A DNA stretch of 64,000 nucleotides from Begonia masoniana. Lineage: Eukaryota > Streptophyta > Magnoliopsida > Cucurbitales > Begoniaceae. Where the stretch lies: NCBI GenBank assembly GCA_022432975.1, contig CM039504.1:1275459-1339458 (forward strand). The letters run 5' to 3'. Of the stretch, positions 1 to 9,185 are shown in pieces. The position numbers were made by a program, and so were the translations under genes. How positions within the stretch are numbered: the first letter of the stretch is position 1; each line of letters starts with the position of its first letter. The notes under the pieces were generated by a model that saw nothing but the letters and a program-made list of their open reading frames with translations, was not told the origin of the DNA and did not search any database.

Positions 1-914
1 AGCTTCCAGATTCGTTCGAGCAAATAGCAATCGTTCGCGGCTTTATCGAAGCTTTTCCTGTCAATACGCTCGGCGATTCTCCTGAGAAGCTCCTGTCCGG
101 CGAAGATCCATGTCTCCAGTATCTGGTGCGTCGCGTACACCGTCTGATTCTCGTAGTTCTCAATATGATCGTAAGGACTTCTTTTCAGAGAATGAAGTTC
201 GATTGGCTTGGTAATTAGGTCGTACTCGAGATTTTTCTTACCCGCTAAATTCGGCTCCCCCAACCCCAAAGTATACGGGCAGTTATGCATCTCGCATTCA
301 ATTGAATACATAATCTTCTGCGCGATTCCTTCAGATTTTTGCCATGTCGCTAGTCGGGGAAGCAAGCTTGCCTCGCTCGTTCTGTTCACAACAGTAGTTT
401 CGCCGGCAAGTTTCCATACCTCAGCATAGCTCCCGTCGCGAGCCAACACACCGTTGGACGAGCTAAGATCGACGATGGGAGCTGTTCCTCTTGCGTCAGT
501 ATCTTCTTCTTCATCTTCGCAGAGCAACGCAATAAGCTGGATCTGACTAGCGGTGAGCGACTCTAGCCTGCGTTTCCATTCCCGGCGGTTAGCATACGGT
601 CTAGGGTCAGACAAGCAGGTGGAAACGAAACGAAACGTGATTTCAAGGCCTTGCAAAATAGGTTTGAGCAAAGACTCGTTCTTCCAGTCAGGGAATTCCT
701 TAGCGGTCCAGAGCTTTCTGAGCTCCGGGAGACGGAGGTAGTGCTCATAAGCGGAGCAAGAAGAAGGGGAGGCGGTGGAAACGTCGGCAGAGCGAAGGGA
801 AACGGGAAGAGAGAGGTGGAGCTTGTTGTTACTATTGATGGAGGCGCGTTTAGGGGATTTAGTCGGCATATCGGAGGAGACAGCCTTCTGAACATAGTCC
901 AAATTTACCATCAT
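1..914 (-). CDS. HSPRO2: HSPRO2-like nematode-resistance protein, 3' truncated by window edge
   Basis: Reading the minus strand from ATG at 914 (a second in-frame ATG at 911) gives one uninterrupted frame of about 304 codons to the window edge, with no intron, as is usual for this family. Recognisable Hs1pro-1/HSPRO stretches are YEHYLRLPELRKLW, EITFRFVSTCLSDPRPY, NRREWKRRLESLTASQIQLI, SSSNGVLARDGSYAEVWK, TVVNRTSEASLLPRLATWQK, CPYTLGLGEPNL, SPYDHIENYENQTVYATHQI and LLERIWK. HSPRO1/2 are plant-specific proteins linked to basal resistance and, in Arabidopsis, reported to interact with SnRK1. The family is roughly 450-490 residues, so about the last third is missing. A TATA box lies 95 bp upstream. 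Product family is secure; paralogue (HSPRO1 or HSPRO2) is not resolved. Confidence 0.93.
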   Translation of the reverse strand, partial: MMVNLDYVQKAVSSDMPTKSPKRASINSNNKLHLSLPVSLRSADVSTASPSSCSAYEHYLRLPELRKLWTAKEFPDWKNESLLKPILQGLEITFRFVSTCLSDPRPYANRREWKRRLESLTASQIQLIALLCEDEEEDTDARGTAPIVDLSSSNGVLARDGSYAEVWKLAGETTVVNRTSEASLLPRLATWQKSEGIAQKIMYSIECEMHNCPYTLGLGEPNLAGKKNLEYDLITKPIELHSLKRSPYDHIENYENQTVYATHQILETWIFAGQELLRRIAERIDRKSFDKAANDCYLLERIWK

Positions 915-1008
915 AGACTGAAACCCAAAGGAAAGAAAGAGACTTGGAAACAAAATCTGAAACTTTGATTTTTGCTGAAATTGAGAAGACGAAGCGCAGT
1001 GGGTTGTG

Positions 1009-1016
1009 TATTTATA
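1009..1016 (-). promoter_or_regulatory. TATA box of the HSPRO2-like gene
   Basis: The minus strand reads CTATAAATAC here, a good plant TATA box 95 bp upstream of the ATG at 914. A single W-box core TTGACC (1183-1188, plus strand) lies about 270 bp upstream of the ATG, compatible with WRKY control of a defence gene. The assignment is from position and motif only. Confidence 0.6.
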
Positions 1017-1910
1017 GCCGCAGTTGAATTTGAACAGAATGGCGAAGCGTGTGAAAAGAAAATGAGAAAGTTGAATTTTCAAAAATAAATAAAAAAGAAA
1101 AAAGAAAATCAAGCTTATCCATTCACCTAACGTTGGACGATGTCCGTGCCTTGAAGCAGGAAGCTGCTCTCCCCTCTCAACTTTGACCGTCGGTCGTCGG
1201 CTATGCTGTGTCCAGCTGTCCAAATTCAATTGGAGAAAGTTCGTTTCTTATTTACAAGAAGGGAAACAAGATAGTAATGTAACTAGTTTCGGATATTCGG
1301 AATATTGAGTATTTCTAGGGACGGTTGTTCCATCGTATACGACGTGTAGGTTAAATCATTAGTCAAACATTATACTATTGTCGGCTTATCTAAATCCCTC
1401 TCCTTGAATAAAAAGACATGGCAATTAGAGGAGAAGTCAATTAATATAAATATTTTTGTTAGGTTTTAAGAATAGAAAATGATAGATTAGGTTTCCTTTC
1501 TTGCCTGAGCTAGATTGCCTAACACACGTTGTTTGAAGTTTGAACCATTGACTCTTTAGAATGGGCATTATAATTAAGAGAATAAGCTATCATATGTACA
1601 AGATTTATCTTTCATTCTACGTGACTTGGAACGATAGATTAACGTCGCAATGATACATAGTATTGAAGGATTTTTCTTTTATACAAATAATAATTTAATT
1701 TAAAAAAAAAAAACCCAACTTGAAGAAAGGAATTGGAGACAGAAAAGTTGAAAAAATAATATAATTGAATTTTTCTCATGGAAAAAGATGGAAGGGATAA
1801 GATCCTCCCTTATCCACTCCTCCCCTTCACATTCCATCTCTTCCTAGTTCCTACTCCATCACCCGCTTTTACCGGGGCCTAATATGCCAATCTGGCCGAT
1901 ACTTGTTTGC
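1017..1910. other. Intergenic, distal upstream region of HSPRO2-like gene
   Basis: AT-rich sequence with scattered A and T runs. Apart from the W-box core at 1183-1188 I see no gene, RNA or repeat. From about 1800 the composition becomes less AT-rich as it enters the G-box cluster. Confidence 0.5.
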
Positions 1911-2095
1911 CACGTGTTCGCACAGGCTTTTTCCAATGGATCATGCGGAACGCGCCATGTGAGCTGCCCATCTCCCGACACGTGGAATACTCACGTGCCG
2001 ATTTCCCTGTCGTCTAATCCACTTGTCGGTTAGCTCGTGGGCTTGTAGAGGCCATGGGGGCGGTGCAGTTATAGCCATTGTGATGCTTCCACGTG
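1911..2095. promoter_or_regulatory. Cluster of four perfect G-boxes (CACGTG)
   Basis: CACGTG occurs at 1911-1916, 1979-1984, 1992-1997 and 2090-2095, four perfect copies in 185 bp, in a patch that is clearly richer in G and C than its surroundings. G-boxes bind bZIP (ABF/GBF) and bHLH (PIF, MYC) factors. The nearest gene is the HSPRO2-like gene, whose ATG is about 1.0-1.2 kb away; the P0 gene on the other side points away, with its 3' end here. Function is inferred from motif density only. Confidence 0.5.
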
Positions 2096-2165
2096 GTTGT
2101 AGGAGGACCCATAACCGTTTGTTGGCTTGCACGTCTGGTTTGGAACGTGTATGGTTGGATGTCAA

Positions 2166-3261
2166 TACGGCGACCGCAATTGGCGCACCACTATGCCAAA
2201 AAGAGTGAGATTAAACAAGTCGAAAGCATGATTAAAAGCTTAATAAAGTATTAAAAATATAGACGCGGTGGATAAGACTGGTTTTGCAGGCTAGACAAAC
2301 AAGAATTAAGAGGAATAATCATAAAATTAGGGTATTTGACTTGGAAAAGATGGTCAAATGGTGGGATTATGGAGGCAAAGACGCATGTTGTATGGCAGAT
2401 ATTGAGGCATTGAATGCTGTCAATGTTATGTATGGTGGCGCTTTCGAGGGTCCACTCCTTGTCTTCCACTTTCCCCGTCTTTGATTTTATCCATTTCTTG
2501 CTCCAAAATTTGGAATTCAAGTTGCCCAAGTTGAAAGCAACACGATTCCATCTCACAAGCTTCCAACCATCACGTTAAGAATGATATTCTCGCCATTCTT
2601 GGCATTTGTGCTACTGTAGGAGATAACTTCTACAATAATAAACCATTAAAAGGTACTTTGTTCTTGCTATATCACCAACAATTCCACCTCATTTGTCAAC
2701 ACAAATGGACTGTTCTACTTTGCACCTGCCACCAAATTACCGATTCCATTCATTGAGCCTATTTAGTTGCATGACTGCAGAATTGACCCTTCAGTGGTTG
2801 GCCTTGCCAGCTAACTGGAAACATCGAGAAAGAGGCCAGCTGTTTTTCGACATAGGTTTTACCAATCAATAGAAAGATGCAATAATCACAATGTGAATTG
2901 CGAAGCTTCATCATAAATGATAATCCCCATGCAATAATTTCCCACTAGAAACTCAACATAGAGGCCCAAAACGAGGCCTTAAGTTTCGGAGTGGAGAGTG
3001 GCCCAAATCTGCAAGTTGATTTATTTTCCATCTTACCGCCTTTGAAAAAAATAAAAAACTGCTCAAGTAAAAACACAAAGTCGTGTAAGTAAGACTGAAA
3101 AATGGAACACACAGAGACGGTGAGACAACATTCAGATTGTTGCTTGAAAACAATCTGAGGTGATTCAACTTAACAAAAATAATAGCACAAATATCTAACC
3201 AAAAACAGCAAGGGGAAAACTTATCGAGATCCAAGCAAAACTAAAAGACAACACATAATGC
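2166..3261. other. Intergenic and likely P0 3' untranslated region
   Basis: No convincing coding frame. Short ORFs on both strands at 2251-2556 resemble nothing I know. The part nearest 3261 is probably the 3' untranslated region of the minus-strand P0 gene. Confidence 0.45.
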
Positions 3262-5078
3262 CTAATCAAACAAGCTAAAGCCCATGTCATCATCAGACTC
3301 TTCCGCCGGTTCATCCTTCTTCTCCTCCACTGCTGCAGCAGCTGGTGCAGCACCAGAGTCAGAGGCAGCAACGGGAGCAGCAGCCACTGCAAACTTGGTC
3401 GGATCCTGCAAGAAACTCAAAGGATTAACCAATACTCACAACGAGGTTTTTTTTTTTTAAGATAATTAAATCAAATAGAGTAAAAATAAAACTTTTAGTA
3501 ATAGTAAATAATGCAAAAAAAGAGGAACAAAACAGGCCAAGAGATAGGTCCGATATACCTCAAGATATTCCTTCACTTTGTCAGCCTGGGGGAAAGAGTA
3601 ATTGGTAGCAATTGCAACAGCCAGAACATTCTTGTATCCATTGATGAACATGTGGGGTGCAGCAGCAAGTGTTGGGAATGAAATAGCCAAAGCCAATGAG
3701 GTAACCATAGAGACACCGACAGCAAACTTCTCAATAAGATCATCTTCAGTCAAATCAAGCACCTCTGGGCTAAACACCGAGCCATCATCATAGACAGATA
3801 AAACAATAAGACCATAAGAGAACGGCCTTATTCCCAGCTTGGCAAGCAGTGCAGCCTCAGAAGAGCCAACCTTGTCACCCTTCTTGATGAGCTCCACAGG
3901 GGTGATGATTTCAACAGTACCCTTGTTAATTTTCGTTGGAATGTTAAGAACCTATGAAGTGCATGTCCACAAAAGTTAGCATTTGAATGAAGAAAAATTG
4001 TAAATTTTGAGGACTTAGAAGAATCATCAACCTGGAAGAAAGAAGTTTGAGATGGATCGAGACCAGTGTTTCCTGGTGGAACAACCACATCAATTGGGGC
4101 GACTAATCCAACACGAGCAGGAGCCCCAACCTGTTTCATTTTAAAATTTATTTAATCAACAATGAGATGCCAAAAATTGCACCATCTAGAGTAGAATGTG
4201 CATAAAATAAAATAAAATAAAATAAAAAACACAATATAAACATCTTTACCTAAAGTGACATTTCAAATAGATTCAATTATATTTCAAATGTACCCAATCA
4301 AGAAGAAACTAAACGTTATAAAAAAATCATCCTTCGTAGTCTACTATCTGGTCTTTTATTGAATAATAATCACCAAAAGTGAAAGACAATACCCTCGAAT
4401 AGGCCTTGACGATTAAAAAAAAAAAAAAAAAATTATACCAACAAGAGATGTATTCTGGAATTCAATGACAACAAATAAACTTACTACCAATCGATGAGAC
4501 TCATACATATCATTGATTAGAAATTGAGTAAACAGCAATCATATAACAACGCGAATAAGAGACCAGCATTGATCATTTTACCTTGTACTTTGCAACCTCT
4601 TCACTGACTTCTTTCAAATCACCTTTTGTGAAGATCAATCCCACATTTCCCTAATGACATTTCACGAGAATAAAATTAACATCCGGTATTCAATAATTTC
4701 AAAACGAGGCAATTCATTTGACCGGCAAGATTTTAATACTTCTGTCACTTAACTAATTAGACAAACTCTAACAGAAACACAATAAAAAAGACTTCTGAGA
4801 TTGATATCAACAAAACTTACAACAAGAAGAGGGAGGAGATTGAGGAAGGCTTTGTTTCCGGTCTTCTCGGCATGGATCCTAACTGATCGCTTCATCATAG
4901 TGTTCTTCCCCATGAGAACAGTTGAATCACCACGGAGACCTTTCCGAATATTTTGAAGCTGGTTGGACCCAACATTATCGGCCGCCACAACCAAAATCTG
5001 ACTGTAGTCGTCCAGGAGCTGGCACAGCTTAGCATCGTAAGCAATTTTCTTATCGGCCTTGGAAGTTTTCACCGCCAT
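3262..5078 (-). CDS. RPP0: Large-subunit acidic ribosomal protein P0
   Basis: Five minus-strand exons, 5078-4821, 4650-4582, 4130-4032, 3951-3559 and 3405-3262, join in phase at GT-AG introns to give 320 residues, the normal P0 length. The N-terminal L10 domain contains [20 protein letters not shown] and [14 protein letters not shown]; the middle has [20 protein letters not shown] and [11 protein letters not shown]; after an Ala/Pro-rich hinge the protein ends in the acidic tail [10 protein letters not shown] that recruits elongation factors. P0 anchors the P1/P2 dimers of the 60S stalk on 28S rRNA. It starts at the first ATG. Upstream are a TATA box, telo-boxes and site II elements, the usual plant ribosomal-protein promoter set. 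No damage seen. Confidence 0.97.
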
Positions 5079-5241
5079 TGAAGAAACTTAAAAACAAGTC
5101 TGAGATACAAGAAAAAAATGGATAAATCGAAAGCAAAACCGAGGGCCAAGACGAAGCTACGTTCAGTCAAGGCGGACAGCTAGACAGTGCCGTCTCTTTA
5201 ACCCCTCTCTGCACCAAAGAGAAATGAAAGTTTTAACGGAG

Positions 5242-5461
5242 AAACCCTAGTGCACGAAGAACTGGAGGCGTAAGACTTTGCCAGGGGACATAGCTTTATG
5301 TATATATCGATCAGATGGAGGGAAAGCTAGGGTTTCATTTCGGCCAGGATCTAACGGCTCTCTGTTGTTTCTGTTTTAGAATCTGACGGTTATAAGGACA
5401 TAGTCTTCTTCATGGGCCATAATGTTTGAGCTCTGAGTTTATTTTCGACCCAATAAGCCCA
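5242..5461 (-). promoter_or_regulatory. P0 promoter with telo-boxes and site II motifs
   Basis: Telo-box AAACCCTA is at 5242-5249, and its complement at 5328-5335. Site II motifs TGGGCC (5413-5418) and TGGGCT (as AGCCCA, 5456-5461) follow, and a TATATA at 5299-5304 can serve the minus-strand gene. Telo-box plus site II is the known signature of plant ribosomal-protein promoters, giving high expression in dividing cells. Their proximity to the P0 start at 5078 makes the assignment straightforward. Confidence 0.65.
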
Positions 5462-6069
5462 AATTTTCAGATCTGTTAATTGTGTCTCATTCGCGTAGAA
5501 ATGTCCAAGTCAAACAAGTAATTTATAAAATATTGTGATGTTATGACGTAACAAAATAAATAATAATAATAATAATGAAAATAGTCGAACAATCGAAACA
5601 AGTAATTAATATTTACTCGAACAAAATACGCCTGATGATCGATCGTTTTATGTGTAATTAATGTCGTGACAAGAATTAATTAGAGATAAATCATAAGAAT
5701 GTGACGTATCAAACAAGTATAGTTATTGAGAGAATATTAAAGAGATAGCTACCAAACGATACTTTTATAAAGCCATGGTGGAAGGAATAATCATTACCTT
5801 ATTCATACATTTATTCGTACAATTATTTAATTATCATTGTTTATCGTAATCTTTTATCTCCCCATTAAAGTGTGGGGAAGATTAAGAGAACAAAGTAGAT
5901 GAAGTTTTATTCCGTATTAACACGTTTGAACTTGTACATTGAATTTATAAATTGAGATGATCTTATTTTGAGAAAGCATATTGATATTATCCTAAAACGA
6001 GCAATTTGAGATGAACTTAGCTAATAAATCTATAAAATTTTAGTGATAGATTGAAGAATATTCTATGAT
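5462..6069. other. Intergenic, AT-rich
   Basis: AT-rich sequence between the P0 promoter and the target duplication of the copia element. Nothing recognised. Confidence 0.5.
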
Positions 6070-6074
6070 GTGAT

Positions 6075-6691
6075 TGTTGGGCATTCAATACCCCTTCATT
6101 ATTGTTCTGCAAAAGTCTTCTATGAAGACTCTTTGAAGACTCAACACTTTATAATGCCCACGTGATGTGGCTCACGTTGTCAAAATTCTATTGGTGCACA
6201 TTTAATGATTTTAATTTGATGGAAGTTAAATAATGATGCATAAAAGAGGAATGGTCCTCTCTCTCTCTATGATAGAACCTGTGAGTTTTCTCCATTGAAA
6301 CCCACGGCTGAAGAAAAAATAGAAAGGTGAAGAGAGAAGGGAGAGAAACTATTTTCTCACCTTAAGGACTCAGGTAAACTTCACTTTTATGTTTTCTGTT
6401 AACGAAAGCGAGTAAAAAATCATGAGGTATGTTTCTCTCTTTCACAGTAAAGTTTCTTCTATTATTAAAAGAGAAGAAACTATTATGTACATGTAATTTT
6501 GTTTCTCTCTTTCACAGTAAAGTTTCTTCTATTATTAAAAGAGAAGAAACTATTATGTTTATGTAATTTTTACTTGCTATTAGATTTGTGAAAATCAATT
6601 GCTCTAACATCCTGAATCATGATGTTTTTCTCCATAATGAAAATTACAGATCATGGTTATAATGAAAATGATTAACGAAAATAATATCACA
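6075..6691 (+). repeat. 5' LTR of copia element
   Basis: 617 bp, TG...CA termini. It contains a G-box (6159-6164), a TATA-like CATAAAAGA (about 6239-6247), and two head-to-tail 70-bp units (6431-6500 and 6501-6570), each carrying a perfect 10-bp inverted repeat AGTTTCTTCT / AGAAGAAACT. It aligns without gaps to 11875-12491 at an offset of exactly 5,800 bp. Confidence 0.95.
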
Positions 6692-6693
6692 TG

Positions 6694-6705
6694 TGGTATC
6701 AGAGC
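6694..6705 (+). other. Primer-binding site, initiator Met-tRNA type
   Basis: TGGTATCAGAGC, two bases inside the 5' LTR end, is the standard plant initiator-Met tRNA complement used for minus-strand DNA priming in copia elements. It fixes the element orientation as plus. Confidence 0.93.
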
Positions 6706-7332
6706 ATCGTTGTAGAACTGTTGATTTTCCGTTATGGATTTTAATTGTTAATTGTATGTTTATTTGCTGCATAATTGTTTTCTGTCAAAATAAATGTTTC
6801 CGGCCGGATTTACTGTTCATACTGGCGTTACTGTTCATGCCGATTAATGTTCATAAAAAAAAAAAAATTATTGTTCATGTTAAAATGATGTTTTGATTAT
6901 TTTGTTTCATTGTATATATGACAATTACGTTTTGTCATTATTAATTATTGACATTAGATCAAAATATAATTTATATAAATATTATTATTCTTGATTTGAT
7001 ATCTCAATTATGATGATTTGTTAATCACCAAAGTGGCCGAATCAGAATGTTGTTATATAAAATTAAATAAATGTAATTACTCATGTTTTATGTGATGCTC
7101 AATAATGAAATGACATGATGAGAATAAGATTGTGACATGAGTCTATTAATTTTCATGATTATAAAATATGTTGAATCGCCCAAAGGTGGATTGGTTATTT
7201 TATAATTATGAATATGATTGTGGTAAATTGATATGCCTTGAATAGGTGTGTTTAGTATATCCAAAGATAACAAACATGTCTATTTCGAGTATGTTAATTA
7301 CCAATTATGAGAAATTAAATTGAGTATCAATT

Positions 7333-7912
7333 ATGTTTATAATTATGTATTGTTGTGTCACCCAAAGGAGAACTTCAATATATATTAATGATTGTTTGAT
7401 TGCCTTACTCAAAGCATTAATGTATAATCGTGTTTTATATTTTGCAGCATCTATTCCTGTTGCTCTTCATTCGCAAGCCACATCTGTTGTGAAGTTTTCT
7501 GGTCTAAATTTCTCTGAATGGTGCGAACAAGTTCAGTTTCACCTTGGTGTTCTGGATCTTGATTTAGCACTTGCAAGTGAGAAACCAGCTGCTATAACTG
7601 ACACTAGTAGCACAGATCAAAGATCGTTCTATAATGCTTGGGAAAGATCAAACAGACTAAGCTTAATGTTTATGCGAATGACAGTAGCCAGTAACATCAA
7701 GTCCACATTTTCGAACACTGAAAGTGCTATGGAATTTATGAAATTTGTGAACGAATGTTCTCAGTCAGAATCAGCTGATAAATCACTTGCTGGAACACTG
7801 ATGGGTACTTTGACCACCATGAAGTTTGATGGTTCACGTACCATGCATGAACATGTTGTCGAAATGACAAACATGGCAGCAAGATTAAAATCCATGGGAA
7901 TGGAAGTGAACG
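7333..7912 (+). pseudogene. Copia gag, N-terminal part
   Basis: From about 7448 the frame is a typical copia Gag (UBN2/retrotran_gag type): VVKFSGLNFSEWCEQVQFHL, a WERSNRLSLMFMRMTV motif, and MHEHVVEMTNMAARLKSMGM. The frame opens at ATG 7333, but the first 35 or so residues look unlike Gag, so the true start is uncertain. It is cut at 7912 by insertion of a TRIM, which brings in a stop at once. The matching continuation resumes, in register, after the second copy of the TRIM target duplication at 8913-8917. Confidence 0.85.
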
Positions 7913-8912
7913 TGTAACGACCCCTTATCCCAGCAAGATATTGTCCGCTCTGGGGATTGGGCCGTAGCCCAATATCCTCCCCTCACGGCTTTGTTTGGCG
8001 AGAACTTCCCGGAAGGTCACCCAACCTGGAATTGCTCTCGCCGAAGCACTTTTAACTTCGGAGTTCTTATGGGATCCGTTGCCAATTGTGCTCCAAAACA
8101 CGTCTTGCTATGTTGGGAGGATCTCTTTACTATGTTTCATTTCCACATACTTCCCCAAGCGCTTGGGATGTGATCATTTCCACATACTTCCCCAAGCGCT
8201 GTGGGATTGTGACGACCCCGTTTTTACGACCCGTCACCTTCCGGTTCGCCCGCGCGGACGTACCGCCATCCGGGTTCCGGTTCGGGCAGCCATCGTACCA
8301 TACTTACAGATCCGGGTCATCACAATCACCCCCCCTCGGGGGCCCAACGTCCTCGTTGGCCACAATTCCGGTTGGGTACAGGCTCTGATACCATTTGTAA
8401 CGACCCCGTTTTCCAGCAAGATATTGTCCGCTCTGGGGATTGGGCCGCAGCCCAATATCCTCCCCTCACGGCTTTGTTTGGCGAGAACTTCCCGGAAGGT
8501 CACCCAACCTGGAATTGCTCTCGCCAAAGCACTTTTAACTTCGGAGTTCTTATGGGATCCGTTGCCAATTGTGCTCCAAAACACGTCTTGCTATGTTGGG
8601 AGGATCTCTTTACATATGTTTCATTTCCACATACTTCCCCAAGCGCTGTGGGATTGTGACGACCCCTTTTTACGATTAACTTCGGAGTTCTTATGGGATC
8701 CGTTGCCACTTGTGCTCCAAACACGTCTTGCTATGTTGGGAGGATCTCTTTTACATATGTTTCATTTCCACATACTTCCCCAAGCGCTGTGGGATTGTGA
8801 CGACCCCTTTTTTACGACCCGTCACCTTCCGATTCGCCCGCGCGGACGTACCGCCATCCGGGTTCCGGTTCGTGCAGCCATCGTACCATACTTACAGATC
8901 CGGGTCATCACA
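7913..8912 (-). mobile_element. Cassandra-type TRIM with 5S rRNA-like LTRs, nested in gag
   Basis: Exactly 1,000 bp between two copies of GAACG (7908-7912 and 8913-8917). LTR A spans 7913-8324 and LTR B 8396-8912; the 71-bp interior holds only a primer site (GGCTCTGATACCA, 8381-8393, reading TGGTATCAGAGCC on the minus strand) and a purine tract (8325-8345), so the element is oriented on the minus strand and encodes nothing. Each LTR carries a stretch matching plant 5S rRNA (7997-8083 and 8480-8563), the hallmark of the Cassandra TRIM family. LTR B is longer because part of the LTR (about 8677-8805) is repeated; LTR A has a small duplication near 8130-8210. Confidence 0.9.
7997..8083 (-). repeat. 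5S rRNA-like segment in Cassandra LTR A
   Basis: On the minus strand the segment shows GGATCCCAT, AGAACTCCGAAGTTAA, GTGCTT, GGCGAGAG, TGGGTGACCT and GGGAAGT in the order and spacing of plant 5S rRNA, covering the Pol III internal control region (A box, intermediate element, C box) with a few substitutions. It is a retroelement part, not a functional 5S gene. Copies lie at 8480-8563 and, partly, about 8677-8705. Confidence 0.85.
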
Positions 8913-8917
8913 GAACG

Positions 8918-9185
8918 AGAACTTCCTAGTGACATTTATCCTGAACTCCTTGTCTCCTCAATATGGCCCATTTCATATGAGCTATAATACTATGAGGACT
9001 AAATGGAATGTGCATGAATTACAAAGCATGCTCATTCAGGAAGAAGCAAGGCTAAAGAAACCAGGAACTCAAGCTGTCAATCTTATGAATTATGAAGGAG
9101 CTGGTAAGAAACCAGGAAAGAAAGCTGGAAAGGGAAAGAAAGGACTATTACCAGTTGCTCAGTCCTCTTTCCAAAGCCACAAGAA
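8918..9185 (+). pseudogene. Copia gag, C-terminal part
   Basis: Continues the Gag frame after the TRIM: a segment with LNSLSPQYGPFHMSYN, IQEEARLKK and a basic KKPGKKAGKGKKG tail. It stops matching Gag at about 9185-9205, where the sequence becomes the reverse complement of the pol 3' end. The CCHC zinc knuckle that should follow is absent. Confidence 0.8.

Noticed and set aside
1941..2208. Overlapping ORFs of 61-74 codons on both strands
   Set aside because: They are explained by the GC-richer G-box patch, with no recognisable domain.
7913..8912. Functional 5S rRNA genes
   Set aside because: The matches are partial, diverged and located inside retroelement LTRs with TG...CA ends and target duplications.
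7995..8987. 330-codon plus-strand ORF
   Set aside because: It runs through the TRIM LTRs and their repeats and out into gag; the repeated peptides reflect LTR duplication, not a gene.
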